From: Acidobacteria bacterium Ga0077551
GTDB lineage: Bacteria; Pseudomonadota; Alphaproteobacteria; Caulobacterales; Hyphomonadaceae
NCBI GenBank assembly: GCA_001464545.1
Contig: LNFC01000020.1
Location: 113,694 to 177,693, forward strand
Length of the DNA: 64,000 nt
Direction: 5' to 3'
Shown: in pieces, positions 37,432 to 46,538 of the stretch
Layout of the letters: every line of letters begins with the position of its first letter
How positions within the stretch are numbered: position 1 is the first letter of the stretch
Program-made: the position numbers and the translations under genes
The notes under the pieces: generated by a model
What the model was told of the DNA's origin: nothing
Database searches by the model: none
The model's input: only the letters and a program-made list of their open reading frames with translations

Positions 37432-37549
37432 CCCTCGCTTGGCGGATGGCCGCCATATTGCAGGCCCGCACGGCAGTTCGCTGCGCATCGGGGCAGGCGG
37501 TCCATAAGGGGCCGCTGCCACCGATGATCTGCCCATGAGGTTTCGACTG

Positions 37550-38539
37550 ATGACCCATCGCAATCTTGTCGTCCTGCGCACCCCTGTGCCGGTTCGGGAC
37601 GTGGCCGTGGACGAGCCCCGCGCCGATTTCGAACTGATCCGCCAGATGGTTGGCGGCGAGTATGCCTCCTCGGGCACGCTGGAGCTCGACTGGGCCAAGC
37701 GCCTCGCCGGAAAAAACCATGCGACCGCTGCCGCGCTCGCCGCCTGGTCGGTGCGCAAGGAGACGGCGAACCTGTTCACCACCGGCGAGGAGATCGCTTT
37801 CCGCCTGCTGCCGATGCTGCGCGCCTCCGGCTGGAAAGGGCGCCTGTTCAGCGTCATCCACGCAAGCCACAGCCCGAAATGGCAGATGGCCGCGCGCGTC
37901 CTCGGCACGAAGAATGTCGGCGCCTACTACACGGTGGCCAGGCTGCAGCGCGATATCCTCGTGAACAAGGCCGGGCTTGCGCCGGAGAAAGTGCACTTCC
38001 TCTACGACTCCGTCGATGCGGATTTCTTCGATCCCGCCAAGGCGGCGCCCTCCACCGGGGAAGGTTACGCCTTCGCTTGCGGGCTGGAGAACCGGGATTA
38101 TGCGACGCTCGCCGTCGCAGCCTCCGGGGTTCCGCAGGAGACGGCGACGGACCAGGGCGTGCCCGAAAATCTCGAGATCAACCGTACACGGATTTCCTAT
38201 GACGAGTTGCGTGCCCGCTATGCCGGCGCCCGCTTTATCGTGGTGCCCCTGCATGCGGTGCCCTACGCAGCCGGCGTCAACGGCCTGCTGGAAGGCATGG
38301 CGATGGGCAAGGCGGTGATCGTCACGGGCTCGCCGGGCCTCGCCGACTATACCGGCCTCGATTCCCTGATCACCGTTCCGGCAGCCGACCCCGCGCGGCT
38401 TGCGGCGGCCATGGACTCACTCTGGCGGGACCCGCAGGCCTGCGCGCAGATGGGCCGCGCCAACCGGGACTGGGTGCTACGCCACGCCGCCGTGGAGCAA
38501 TATGCCGCCACGATCGCGCGCCACATGCGCGCGTCCTAG
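37550..38539 (+). CDS. Glycosyltransferase (GT4-like, GT-B fold)
   Basis: About 329 residues. The C-terminal half has PLHAVPYAAGVNGLLEGMAMGKAVIVTGSPGLADY, the nucleotide-sugar binding Glu motif region of retaining GT-B enzymes, and FRIPHASHSPKWQ-type (VIHASHSPKW) upstream. ATG 37550 has TGAGG nine bases upstream; ATG 37535 is also in frame. It is followed 12 bases later by a flippase, so surface glycan or lipid-linked sugar synthesis is likely. The sugar is unknown. Confidence 0.82.
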   Translation: MTHRNLVVLRTPVPVRDVAVDEPRADFELIRQMVGGEYASSGTLELDWAKRLAGKNHATAAALAAWSVRKETANLFTTGEEIAFRLLPMLRASGWKGRLFSVIHASHSPKWQMAARVLGTKNVGAYYTVARLQRDILVNKAGLAPEKVHFLYDSVDADFFDPAKAAPSTGEGYAFACGLENRDYATLAVAASGVPQETATDQGVPENLEINRTRISYDELRARYAGARFIVVPLHAVPYAAGVNGLLEGMAMGKAVIVTGSPGLADYTGLDSLITVPAADPARLAAAMDSLWRDPQACAQMGRANRDWVLRHAAVEQYAATIARHMRAS

Positions 38540-38551
38540 GCTCTCGCCGTC

Positions 38552-40027
38552 ATGCTCAAGTCGCAGATCCTGAAAGGCACTTCCTGGCTGCTCGCCGGAC
38601 GCCTCGTCAGCAATCTGCTCGGCCTTGCCAGCACATTGATTGCGGCGCGCCTGCTGATGCCAGAAGATTTCGGCCTGATGGCGATTGCGATGAGCGTGTT
38701 CGGGATCGCCAGCGCCGCCGTGGAGCTGCCCGTCGGCGCCGCGCTCGTGCAGATGAAGACCGCCACCAAGGCGGATTTCGACACCGCCTGGACGATCAAC
38801 GTGCTGCGCGGCGTGATCGTCTCGGTACTGATGGTGCTCGCCGCTTGGCCGGCGGCGATGATCGTGGGGGATGACCGGCTCATTTTGCTTGTCGCCGCGC
38901 TCGCGGCCTATCCGCTGATCACCGGCCTGCGCAATTCCTGGTTCGAACAATACATCCGCGACATGGATTTCCGGCGCGAAGCGCTGCTGGATGTCGTGAT
39001 GAAGGTCGCCTCGCTTGCGGTCACCGTGTGGATTGCCATGGAGACGCGCAGCTACTGGGCGCTGCCGGCCGGCGTCGTCGGCGCGGCGCTGGCGGGCACG
39101 GCCGCCTCGTACGTGCTGCGCCCGCAGCTTCCAGCCTTCAGCCTCGCCTCGTTCCGCAAGTTCTTCGGTTTCTCCATCTGGATCGGCCTCGGCAGCATCG
39201 CCGACAGCTTCCGCGATGCCACCACGACCTTTTTCCTCGGCCGCCTGCTCGGCAATGCAAAGCTGGGTGCCTTCGCCCTCGGCTCGCAGTTCGGCGAACG
39301 TCTCGAACTTGTCCTCTATACGCCGATGGAGCGTACGCTGTTCGCGGCCTTCAGCTCGATCCAGGAGGACGCGGCCCGCGTGCGCGCAGCCTACCTGCGC
39401 AGCATCCATATCGGTTTTGCGATCATTCTTCCGGTCTGCGCCGGGATCGGCCTTCTGGCCCCGGAAATCATCGCCGTCGCGCTGGGGCCGAACTGGTCGC
39501 TGGCGGCGCTGGTGCTCGCTTTCATGGCACCCATCACGGCAGTCTACCTGATTGCCGGGCTCAGCAATGCGCTCGCCAACGCGCTTGGCCATCCGCGTGC
39601 GCTGTTCAAGTTCAAGCTGATCTCTGCGCTGATGAATGTGCCTGCGGTAGCGCTCGGCATCCTGAGCGTCGGCCTCGTCGGCGCGCTCTGGGCTTGCGCG
39701 TTCACCGCCGCCGTCTGGTACCTTTTCAGCATCCACGTGGCGGCCAGGATCACCGGCCTGACGCGCCGGTCGCAGGTCTCGGCGATTGCGCGCTCAGCTG
39801 TCTCGGGCTTCATCATGGCGCTGGTGGTCGTGGGGGTCCGCGCGGCCTTCTTCAGCGGGTCGGATGATGGCCTGATCGAAAACCTGCTGCGCGCGGCCAG
39901 CCTCGCCGCCATCGGAGCGTTGACCTATGCGGCCGCCCACTTCGCGCTCTGGCAGGTTAGCGGCCGCCCAGATGGAATCGAGCGAGCTCTTCTTGCATTT
40001 GCAGGTCGTCGTCTTCGACGCCCTTGA
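38552..40027 (+). CDS. Lipopolysaccharide/polysaccharide flippase (Wzx-like, MOP family)
   Basis: 491 residues, about 12-14 helices. The start GTSWLLAGRLVSNLLGLASTLIAARLL, then LLMPEDFGLMAIAMSVFGI and the mid-protein FRKFFGFSIWIGLGSIADSFRDATTTFFLGRLLG are typical of the polysaccharide_synt family that flips lipid-linked sugars across the inner membrane. Its last 71 bases overlap the convergent ATP-grasp-like gene. A decayed copy of its first third lies at 41290-41520. Confidence 0.92.
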   Translation: MLKSQILKGTSWLLAGRLVSNLLGLASTLIAARLLMPEDFGLMAIAMSVFGIASAAVELPVGAALVQMKTATKADFDTAWTINVLRGVIVSVLMVLAAWPAAMIVGDDRLILLVAALAAYPLITGLRNSWFEQYIRDMDFRREALLDVVMKVASLAVTVWIAMETRSYWALPAGVVGAALAGTAASYVLRPQLPAFSLASFRKFFGFSIWIGLGSIADSFRDATTTFFLGRLLGNAKLGAFALGSQFGERLELVLYTPMERTLFAAFSSIQEDAARVRAAYLRSIHIGFAIILPVCAGIGLLAPEIIAVALGPNWSLAALVLAFMAPITAVYLIAGLSNALANALGHPRALFKFKLISALMNVPAVALGILSVGLVGALWACAFTAAVWYLFSIHVAARITGLTRRSQVSAIARSAVSGFIMALVVVGVRAAFFSGSDDGLIENLLRAASLAAIGALTYAAAHFALWQVSGRPDGIERALLAFAGRRLRRP

Positions 40028-40910
40028 AGACCGGTGCGCGCACGCCCGGATCGCGCAGCGAGCGGTTTATCTCCTCGGCGAAGGCTTTCAGCATCACGCG
40101 CAAGCCTTCCCCGAAGCCTTCGGTGCCGCCCTTCGATCCCATGCCGATCGTCTTGTTCGCATCAAAGATGAACGGCTCGCCGTCCACCATCACATAGTCG
40201 ATCTTGCCATAACCGAGGTTCAGCTGCCGGCGCAGCCGCAGGAGGCGCGGGTGGGGCACGAACGGCTCGCAGGAGATGTGCTCGTCTTCGGTGATGATTT
40301 CGTCCGAGGAGCGTTCGATGTTTTCAAAGTGCAGGTTGCCGAGGAACATGTACTCGCGCAGCAGGTTCTTCTCGCCGTCTTTCTCGAGCATCAGCTTCTG
40401 AACCACGTTGTCCGGCGTAAAGTACTCCGGCGGCACCTCGCCGAGGGACGGGAAGATCCGGTAGTCGGCCTTCGTCTCGATGGTGCGGGCTTGGGTGCCG
40501 ATCAGCATCCGGCGGAGGCGCCGCAGGGCGCGGCCGGACAGGCTCAGGGCGTTGAGTTCGGGCACGCCGCCATAGTTGAGGTCGGATTTCACGATCACCG
40601 GCCCGGTATGGCTGTCGCCCCGCTTCAGCAGACCGTCGGCGAAGGCCCGCTTGCGGATGTCAGAGGCATTGGCATTGATCTGCTTGGGGTAGCGCTGCGC
40701 GAACCGGTGGATCCGGCGCGGCACGACCGACAAGTCGACATGCACGAAAATGCCGTCAGCCTCGACATACCGGTCCGTGCCGTAGAGGTGGACCACATCG
40801 ACGCCCAGATCGGCGAGAAATTCCGAAATCAGCATCACCATGTGGTGGCGCGCGCCGCGGGCCGTTCCCCGGCTGTGCAGGATCACAAGTCGCTTGGGGC
40901 GATCTGGCAT
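39957..40910 (-). CDS. ATP-grasp-like protein of a glycan gene block
   Basis: 317 residues. VIVKSDLNYGGVPELN near residue 106 and LGYGKIDYVMVDGEPFIFDANKTIGM near 232 provide the Lys strand and the metal-binding D..DxNKT of ATP-grasp enzymes. The N-terminus LVILHSRGTARGARHHMVMLISEF is a PreATP-grasp-like strand. It is convergent with, and overlaps, the flippase gene, and follows the glycosyltransferase, suggesting a modification of a glycan or peptide. Substrate unknown. ATP-grasp assignment is inference from motifs. Confidence 0.75.
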   Translation of the reverse strand: MPDRPKRLVILHSRGTARGARHHMVMLISEFLADLGVDVVHLYGTDRYVEADGIFVHVDLSVVPRRIHRFAQRYPKQINANASDIRKRAFADGLLKRGDSHTGPVIVKSDLNYGGVPELNALSLSGRALRRLRRMLIGTQARTIETKADYRIFPSLGEVPPEYFTPDNVVQKLMLEKDGEKNLLREYMFLGNLHFENIERSSDEIITEDEHISCEPFVPHPRLLRLRRQLNLGYGKIDYVMVDGEPFIFDANKTIGMGSKGGTEGFGEGLRVMLKAFAEEINRSLRDPGVRAPVFKGVEDDDLQMQEELARFHLGGR

Positions 40911-41008
40911 TTTGGTAGTTCCCCCGGCGGATCCATCTCAAATGGAACCGTCAGGCTATCCGATAATCCTTAACAGCGTCTCGGTATAGTCCGCAAAGCT
41001 GATGAACA

Positions 41009-41262
41009 TCATAGTTTTCTGCTAATATCCCAGGCTCTTAGAGCCGCGATTTCTGTGCCTGTCGGGGGACGACAGGTGCCTTCCATCAGGGCGTCCGGCA
41101 CCAAGGGGCCGAAGCGGCTGCGGGGCAGGGCCTCGACGTGATTTCCGGCCGCTGCAAACATCCGCCGCACCTGGTGGTAGCGCCCTTCGGTCAGGGGCAG
41201 GGCAACCGTACGCGCGCCTTTTGCCTGCATCTGCGCGGGCAGGCAGGGTTTGTCCTCGCGCC
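41009..41262 (-). pseudogene. Decayed 3' part of a second rsuA-like pseudouridine synthase gene
   Basis: The leftward frame reads PCLPAQMQAKGARTVAL, then TEGRYHQVRRMFAAAGNHVEAL and RFGPL, nearly the same as the C-terminus of the intact rsuA at 42427-43101. It lacks the catalytic half, so it is a remnant. The DNA is clearly diverged from the intact copy, which suggests a related but different source. Confidence 0.75.
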
Positions 41263-41289
41263 GATCCCGCCCGGCTAGCGAAATTGCAG

Positions 41290-41520
41290 GCCACATGCGC
41301 GCGTCCCTGGCTCTCGCCTTGATGCTGAAATCGCAGCTCCTGGAAGGTGCTTCCTGGCTACTTGCCGGACACCTGACCAGCAATCTGCTCGGTCTTGCCA
41401 GTTCGCTGATCGCGGAGCGCCTCCTGATGCCGGAAGACTTCGGCCTGATGGCGATCGCTATGAGCGTGTTCGCCAGCGCCGCGGTGGAATGCCTGTCGGG
41501 GCCGCCTTGTTCAGCTAGGC
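41290..41520 (+). pseudogene. Decayed 5' part of a second flippase gene
   Basis: From 41290 the DNA matches the end of the glycosyltransferase and the start of the flippase (38525 onward): CACATGCGCGCGTCC, then MLKSQLLEGASWLLAGHLTSNLLGLASSLI and LLMPEDFGLMAIAMSVF. It breaks off after about 70 codons within a few bases of the next gene. No intact product is possible. Confidence 0.8.
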
Positions 41521-42096
41521 GGGAAATTTAGGCTTCGAGGCCGATCGGGAACCCTCCAGCCGGGGACTTTTCTCGATGAATGCAAGCGATGCCTGAAGCT
41601 GAAAAGTCAGCCACAGGACAATACCGACCCATTTGGCGCCGTCCTCCAGGATGCTCCGCCAGTCACCCAGATGCAGCAAGGGTGGTTTGTCTTCAGGCAT
41701 CAGGTCGATGCCTATCGATCCGGCGAACATCGCTAGCGCAGCGAGCAGAAAAAATGGTCCGACAGCAAGCAGCAGGCGCCGATAAGCGCAGAGCCATGTC
41801 AGCGTTACCAAGGCGAGCCCGATATACACGAGCTTTTCGTCGATACCCAAATACCATTCGGCCAGGGCTTCATGAAACATGAAGGCGTCATCCAGCAACA
41901 GCCCGGTCGTGAGCAGGCCGCCCGAGAAAAAGAAACCTGCTCCTGTCTCGCCGGCGCGATAGAGAAAAATGGCGGCCAGAAAACAGATCGTGGCGGCACC
42001 GGACCAGACCATCAATCCAAGCTGGGAGAGTATTCCAGCAAGCGGATGACTCGAATGAAGCCTTGCCCAGAAGTTTGGCAGCGACGCAGAGGGCAA
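41515..42096 (-). CDS. Integral membrane protein, probably frameshifted at its N-terminus
   Basis: 193 residues from a TTG at 42096. Five to six helices, including LMVWSGAATICFLAAIFLYR, FSGGLLTTGLLLDDAFMFHEAL, GIDEKLVYIGLALVTLTWL, match a family of unnamed membrane proteins. The first helix of such proteins is found upstream in another frame (SWPWLAAAFGTALLVLALCVAAKLLG, from a GTG at 42160), joining near 42045-42056. A frameshift, or a different start, explains this. Function unknown. Confidence 0.65.
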   Translation of the reverse strand: MPSASLPNFWARLHSSHPLAGILSQLGLMVWSGAATICFLAAIFLYRAGETGAGFFFSGGLLTTGLLLDDAFMFHEALAEWYLGIDEKLVYIGLALVTLTWLCAYRRLLLAVGPFFLLAALAMFAGSIGIDLMPEDKPPLLHLGDWRSILEDGAKWVGIVLWLTFQLQASLAFIEKSPRLEGSRSASKPKFPA

Positions 42097-42160
42097 GCAC
42101 GAGGAGCGCTGTGCCGAATGCCGCCGCTAGCCACGGCCACGACGGAATAAATCTGCTCAC

Positions 42161-42426
42161 GGACTTCCACTTAAACTTAACGGTCGCACAACACGCGATA
42201 TTGAATAGTCGCGAGCTCTTAAAAAACTCTCGATTTATCGCATTAAAGTGTATGTCGCCGCCTTGATTGTGGAGGCTCCTGGTTTCCCCCCGTCTGGAAT
42301 CGAGGGCTTTTTCTGGCGATGCGCCGGAACGCAAGGTGGCAGGCGGGGATGGGGACATTCACACCATCCGGTGCAGCCAGAAATGATCTTCCTAACGGGA
42401 CCTGCGGGCATCCGGGCCTTGCGGGT
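42161..42426. other. AT-rich intergenic stretch, no gene seen
   Basis: About 265 bases with markedly lower GC than the surroundings in its left half (42165-42260: runs such as TTAAACTTAA, CTTAAAAAACTC, TTTATCGCATTAAAG). I see no coding frame with plausible composition and no strong terminator. It separates the frameshifted membrane protein from rsuA. Confidence 0.5.
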
Positions 42427-43101
42427 TCAGGCTTTCAGAGCGGCAACTTCGTCGCCCGTCAGGATGCGCCATGCGCCTTCAGGCAAGCCCTCCAGCCGCA
42501 GCGGGCCGAAGCGGCTGCGGTGCAGGGCTTCGACATGATTGCCTGCGGCCGCGAACATGCGGCGCACCTGGTGATAGCGCCCCTCGGTCAGCGTCAGCGC
42601 GGCCGTGCACTCGCCTGTCACCTGCAGCTGCGCGGGCAGGCAGGGCTTTTCCTCACCGCGCAGGACCAGAGTGCCGGAAGCAAACAGCGCCGCCTCGTGG
42701 CCTTCCAGTGGCCGGGCGAGGCTCGCCTCATAGGTTTTCGGCAGGTTGGACTTCGGCGAGATCAGCTTGTGCAGCAGCGCGCCGTCATCGGTGAAAAGGA
42801 GAAGGCCGGTCGTCTCCGCATCGAGGCGGCCGACGGAGGAAACCTTGGGGTCGCGTTTCTGGAAACGGGGGGGCAGCAGTTCATAGACGAGGCGGCCCTG
42901 ATCGGCATGCGAGCAGGTGAAGCCCGCCGGCTTGTTCAGCATCAGCACCATGCCATGCGGCGGATCGATCGGTTCGCCGTCAAACCGCAGGTCTTCGCCC
43001 TCACCGGTCACGCGCCCGTCGCGGATGGCGATGGCCACTTCCTTGCGCGAGCCATAGCCAAGCCCGGCGAGATGTTTCGCAAGCTTGAGCGTGTCCCTCA
43101 T
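42427..43101 (-). CDS. rsuA: 16S rRNA pseudouridine synthase, RsuA/RluB/E/F family
   Basis: 224 residues. An S4-like start (MRDTLKLAKHLAGLGYGSRKEV), then the catalytic GRLDAETTGLLL near residue 91 with Asp, and HQVRRMF near 178. It isomerises a specific uridine in rRNA. RsuA (16S U516) is my first choice, but RluE/RluF relatives look alike. ATG overlaps the rsmC stop by four bases, so both 16S-modifying enzymes are co-translated. Confidence 0.85.
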   Translation of the reverse strand: MRDTLKLAKHLAGLGYGSRKEVAIAIRDGRVTGEGEDLRFDGEPIDPPHGMVLMLNKPAGFTCSHADQGRLVYELLPPRFQKRDPKVSSVGRLDAETTGLLLFTDDGALLHKLISPKSNLPKTYEASLARPLEGHEAALFASGTLVLRGEEKPCLPAQLQVTGECTAALTLTEGRYHQVRRMFAAAGNHVEALHRSRFGPLRLEGLPEGAWRILTGDEVAALKA

Positions 43102-44141
43102 TTCTGGCGTTTCGGACGCTCTGCGCGGATGATCTTGTAGCCGGCCTCGTCCTCGAGCATCTCGCTCTCCTTGAAGCAGGCCGCCAGTTCCGCCTCGTAG
43201 GGCAGGTGCCGGTTGGCGACCAGCCAGAGCGTGCCGCCGGGCTTCAGCGTCTGCGCCGCGGCGCGGATGAAACTCCGTCCGAGGGCGGAGTTGTCGGCGC
43301 GGCCCGTGTGAAAAGGCGGGTTCATCACGACGAAGTCATAGGCGGACTTCGGCAGGTCCGTCAGCACATCGGCCCAGTGCGCGGCGTAGCGGCCTTCGAA
43401 CGGGGCGAGCGTTTCATGGATGCAGGCGATGGCGCGGTATTCGGCCTCGTAAAGGTCCATCCGCTCGACCTTCGGGCAATTGGTCAGGATCTCGCGGCTA
43501 AGGAAGCCGTAGCCGCCGCCGAGGTCGGCGCCGATACCCTTGGTCTGCTCGGGCACGCTGTCGGCCAGCAGCTCGCTGCCGGGGTCCACCCTGTCCCAGC
43601 TGAACAGGCCGGGGCGGCTGAACAGGCCCGGCTCGATCTCGCGGATCGCATCTTCCTCGATCCACTCCTCCGCCAGCGGATGGTTTACGACGGCGTCGAC
43701 CTTGTAGGTCCAGAAGGCGCGGCACTTGTGCTTCGACAGGCTGTCGGCCTCGCCGGCGATTTCGGCCAGCTGCTTCTCGCCGGTCTTGCCGCCCAGCGTG
43801 TTGGGCAGGCTCGCCAGCACATACCCGCCCTCCGGCGCGGCCAGCAGCGCGCGGGCATACAGCGCCCGGGCCTGGTCACGCTGGCGCGGCGGCACGACGA
43901 TGGTCAGCATCGCTTGCGGCAACTCTACCGAGTCTACCGGCAGCACATTGAAGCCGGCCGCCTTCAGCGCCTCATGGCTGGGCTTGAAACTCGTCCGGCA
44001 GACGAGCTGGTCCTTCGGCAGTTGCATCAGCCACGGCCCCGGCTCGGCATTCAGCACAAGGATCGGTCCGCTCGCGGGCAGGGGCACAGCCCCGTCCTCA
44101 AGGGCCAGCAAAAGCGTATCAAATACAACAGCGTCCATCAT
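43098..44141 (-). CDS. rsmC: 16S rRNA methyltransferase, RsmC/RlmG type
   Basis: 347 residues from ATG 44141 (MMDAVVFDTLL); a TTG at 44228 is in frame but overlaps the neighbour. VMNPPFHTG near residue 262 is the NPPF motif of N2-guanine rRNA methylases, and ADLGGGYGFLSREI the SAM loop near 200. RsmC methylates G1207 of 16S rRNA; RlmG, acting on 23S G1835, is the alternative. Paired with rsuA. Confidence 0.88.
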   Translation of the reverse strand: MMDAVVFDTLLLALEDGAVPLPASGPILVLNAEPGPWLMQLPKDQLVCRTSFKPSHEALKAAGFNVLPVDSVELPQAMLTIVVPPRQRDQARALYARALLAAPEGGYVLASLPNTLGGKTGEKQLAEIAGEADSLSKHKCRAFWTYKVDAVVNHPLAEEWIEEDAIREIEPGLFSRPGLFSWDRVDPGSELLADSVPEQTKGIGADLGGGYGFLSREILTNCPKVERMDLYEAEYRAIACIHETLAPFEGRYAAHWADVLTDLPKSAYDFVVMNPPFHTGRADNSALGRSFIRAAAQTLKPGGTLWLVANRHLPYEAELAACFKESEMLEDEAGYKIIRAERPKRQK

Positions 44142-44190
44142 CGGCGCTGCGATAGCCGCCCACGCTGCAGATGGAAAGCCGTCTTGTGCC

Positions 44191-45099
44191 TCAACGGCAG
44201 CCGGACGCCCAATCGGAGACGGTGTCAATCAGCGCCTTGCGCGTCCAGGAGAAGGAATGGTCGCCCGGCAGGATTACGCCGGTCGTCTTGAGGGCAGGGT
44301 CGGCCGTATAGGCCGCGATCAACGGCTTGATCACATTGTCAAGCGAGACCGAGGCATCCTTGTCGGCACCGACGATCAGCACCTGCTTGCCCGCGAGGCC
44401 CGGCGTCAGAGTCTGCAGCTCGAACGCCTCCGCATTGGCCCGGATCTCCGCCACGCCGCGCTCGCCATCAAATCCGGCCAGCATCTGCAGGCTGTCGGCA
44501 TAGGCGCGGAAACCGGCCTCGAACTCGGGGCTCTGGTCAAAGGCGAACACACGCGCGCCCAGATTGGCCGGCGCGATGGCGGCGGTGCAGACAATTGCGG
44601 GATCGCGCGCCGCCCCTTGCAGCGCCGCAAACCCGCCCATCGAATGTCCGATGGTGATCAGCTTCGCTGGATCGACGCGGTAGTCCGCCGCGTTTGTCCG
44701 CAGGAAACTCGCCGCTGCGCCCACATCCTCGATCAAGTGCGTGAAGGAATAAACGCCCTCGCTGCCCCAGGCGCCGCGATAGTGAAAGAACAGCACGTTG
44801 AACCCGTCGCGCCGCAGGGCTTGTGCGAGGTCGAGATTCTTCTCGTTGCCGGGAAAGCCGTGCAGCAGGATGACCGTCGGATGCGGCCCGGCGCCGTTGG
44901 CGAGGTAAACATGTCCGTTCAGCCGGTCGCCGCTGCTTTCGAACGAAACTTCGGCAAGACCGGGCGGAAAGGCGGCATCGATCGTCGCCGGATCGGCAAA
45001 GCGGCTCGCGGTCGAAGGCGCTTGCGCAGGGGTTTCTGGCGCGCTGGCGCACGCCGCGAGCAGCGCGGCGCCGATCGCGGCGGTGAATGTCTTCATCAT
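44191..45099 (-). CDS. Alpha/beta hydrolase lipoprotein
   Basis: 302 residues. Signal peptide with lipobox LAAC near residues 14-17 (MMKTFTAAIGAALLAACAS). The fold shows LLHGFPGNEKN (oxyanion HG) near 86 and the nucleophile elbow GHSMGG near 152, with acid and His near the end (GADKDASV, PGDHSF). A serine hydrolase or esterase of the envelope; substrate unknown. Confidence 0.88.
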   Translation of the reverse strand: MMKTFTAAIGAALLAACASAPETPAQAPSTASRFADPATIDAAFPPGLAEVSFESSGDRLNGHVYLANGAGPHPTVILLHGFPGNEKNLDLAQALRRDGFNVLFFHYRGAWGSEGVYSFTHLIEDVGAAASFLRTNAADYRVDPAKLITIGHSMGGFAALQGAARDPAIVCTAAIAPANLGARVFAFDQSPEFEAGFRAYADSLQMLAGFDGERGVAEIRANAEAFELQTLTPGLAGKQVLIVGADKDASVSLDNVIKPLIAAYTADPALKTTGVILPGDHSFSWTRKALIDTVSDWASGCR

Positions 45100-45161
45100 G
45101 GGCGTCTCCCTCTTTCGCGCAGGCTATCCCCGTTTCCCCGTGCCCGCCAACCGCAAAGAAA

Positions 45162-45189
45162 AACCCCGCCGGCGTGAACCGGCGGGGTT
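45162..45189 (-). terminator. Rho-independent terminator of the thiolase gene
   Basis: AACCCCGCCGG and CCGGCGGGGTT form a perfect 11-bp stem with a six-base loop, 27 bases past the thiolase stop. Read leftward, GGGGTTTTTCTTT follows. Confidence 0.85.
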
Positions 45190-45216
45190 GTTCAGTCTGT
45201 CCCTCGCGGGAAAGGC

Positions 45217-46467
45217 TTAGGCGTCGAGGCGCTCGATGATGATCGCCGGGGCCATGCCGCCGGCGGCGCACATGGTGACAAGGCCGTAGCGGCCGCCCGA
45301 GCGCTCGAGTTCGTCGAGGCAGGTGCCGATCAGGATCGAACCGGTGGCGCCGATCGGGTGGCCGAGGGCCATCGCGCCGCCATTGATGTTCACCTTCTCG
45401 CGGTCGAGCTTCAGGTCACGGATGAATTTCTCGGCAACGACCGAGAAGGCCTCGTTGATTTCGTAGACGTCGATATCGGTGGTCTTGAGGCCGGCCTTCT
45501 CGAGCACTTTCTTGGCGGCGGCGACCGGGGCGTTCAGCATCAGCGTCGGGCAGTCGCCCATGTTGGCCGTGGCCACGATACGGGCGCGGGCTTTCAGGCC
45601 GTGCTTCTTCATGTAGCCTTCCGAAGCGAGCAGCAGGGCGGCGGCGCCGTCCACCACGCCCGAGGAGTTGCCGGCGTGGTGAACGTGGTTCACCTTGCCT
45701 TCGATCTGCGGGTACTTGCGGGTGACCATGTTGCCATAGGTGTTGCCCTGGTCGTCGATCGGGATGTCCATGTACATGTTGAACACGGTCTTGAGGCCGG
45801 CGAGGCTTTCCATCGTCGTCTGCGGACGCGGGAACTCTTCCTTGTCGAGGGCCAATGTTCCGTCCACGTTGTAAACCGGTACGACCGACTTGTTGAAGCG
45901 GCCTTCGGCGATGGCGCGGGCGGCACGCTGCTGGCTGACGACGGCGAGCTGGTCAACGGCCTGGCGGTCGATGCCTTCGAGCGTCGCGATGGCGTCGGCG
46001 CAGACGCCCTGCTGCGATTGCGGATGCTTGGCGCGCAGGCGCAGGTTGCCCACGTCCATGGTCGGCGGGGATTTCGGGTCGGCGGTGGCCGAGGTGTAGC
46101 TCATCATTTCGCAGCCGCCGGCGATGACGCAGTCTTCCATGCCGGACATGATCTGCGCCGCGGCGAGCGACACGGTGGTGATGCCCGAGCCGCAGAAACG
46201 GTCGAGCGTGACGCCCGAGGCCTTGATGTCATAGCCGGCATCGAGCGCCGCCATGCGGCCCATGTCGGCGCCTTGTGCGCCGCGCTGGCTGGAGGTGCCC
46301 CAGATGATGTCGTCGACGGTGGCGGTGTCGAGCTTGTTGCGCTCGGCGAGGGCGCTGAGAACCGTCGCGGCGAGGTGCTGCGGGTGCATGTGGGCGAGGG
46401 CGCCCTTGCCAACTTTGCCAATACCGCGCGGGGTGCGGACGGCGTCAATGATATAGGCTTCGGCCAT
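45217..46467 (-). CDS. Acetyl-CoA C-acetyltransferase (thiolase)
   Basis: 416 residues. Acylated Cys in [10 protein letters not shown] near residue 90, [14 protein letters not shown] near 360 with the catalytic His, and [10 protein letters not shown] near 402 with the second Cys, all intact. Thiolases join or split acyl-CoA units in fatty-acid, ketone-body or PHB metabolism. An inverted repeat at 46520-46538 lies about 50 bases upstream of the start, a likely operator. Confidence 0.92.
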   Translation of the reverse strand: MAEAYIIDAVRTPRGIGKVGKGALAHMHPQHLAATVLSALAERNKLDTATVDDIIWGTSSQRGAQGADMGRMAALDAGYDIKASGVTLDRFCGSGITTVSLAAAQIMSGMEDCVIAGGCEMMSYTSATADPKSPPTMDVGNLRLRAKHPQSQQGVCADAIATLEGIDRQAVDQLAVVSQQRAARAIAEGRFNKSVVPVYNVDGTLALDKEEFPRPQTTMESLAGLKTVFNMYMDIPIDDQGNTYGNMVTRKYPQIEGKVNHVHHAGNSSGVVDGAAALLLASEGYMKKHGLKARARIVATANMGDCPTLMLNAPVAAAKKVLEKAGLKTTDIDVYEINEAFSVVAEKFIRDLKLDREKVNINGGAMALGHPIGATGSILIGTCLDELERSGGRYGLVTMCAAGGMAPAIIIERLDA

Positions 46468-46519
46468 GATGAATCTCCCTGTGTGGACGGCCCTTCGGCT
46501 GGGGGCGTCGCTGAATTTT

Positions 46520-46538
46520 GCTTTACGCGAACGTAAGC
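46520..46538. promoter_or_regulatory. Inverted repeat upstream of thiolase, candidate operator
   Basis: GCTTTACG-CGAA-CGTAAGC is nearly perfectly palindromic (one unpaired T), and a further CGTAAGCG follows immediately. Such TTTACG...CGTAA sites are typical of MerR/TetR-type regulators of acyl-CoA and branched-chain catabolism (LiuR-like). It lies between divergent genes and may serve both. Assignment to a regulator is inference. Confidence 0.45.
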
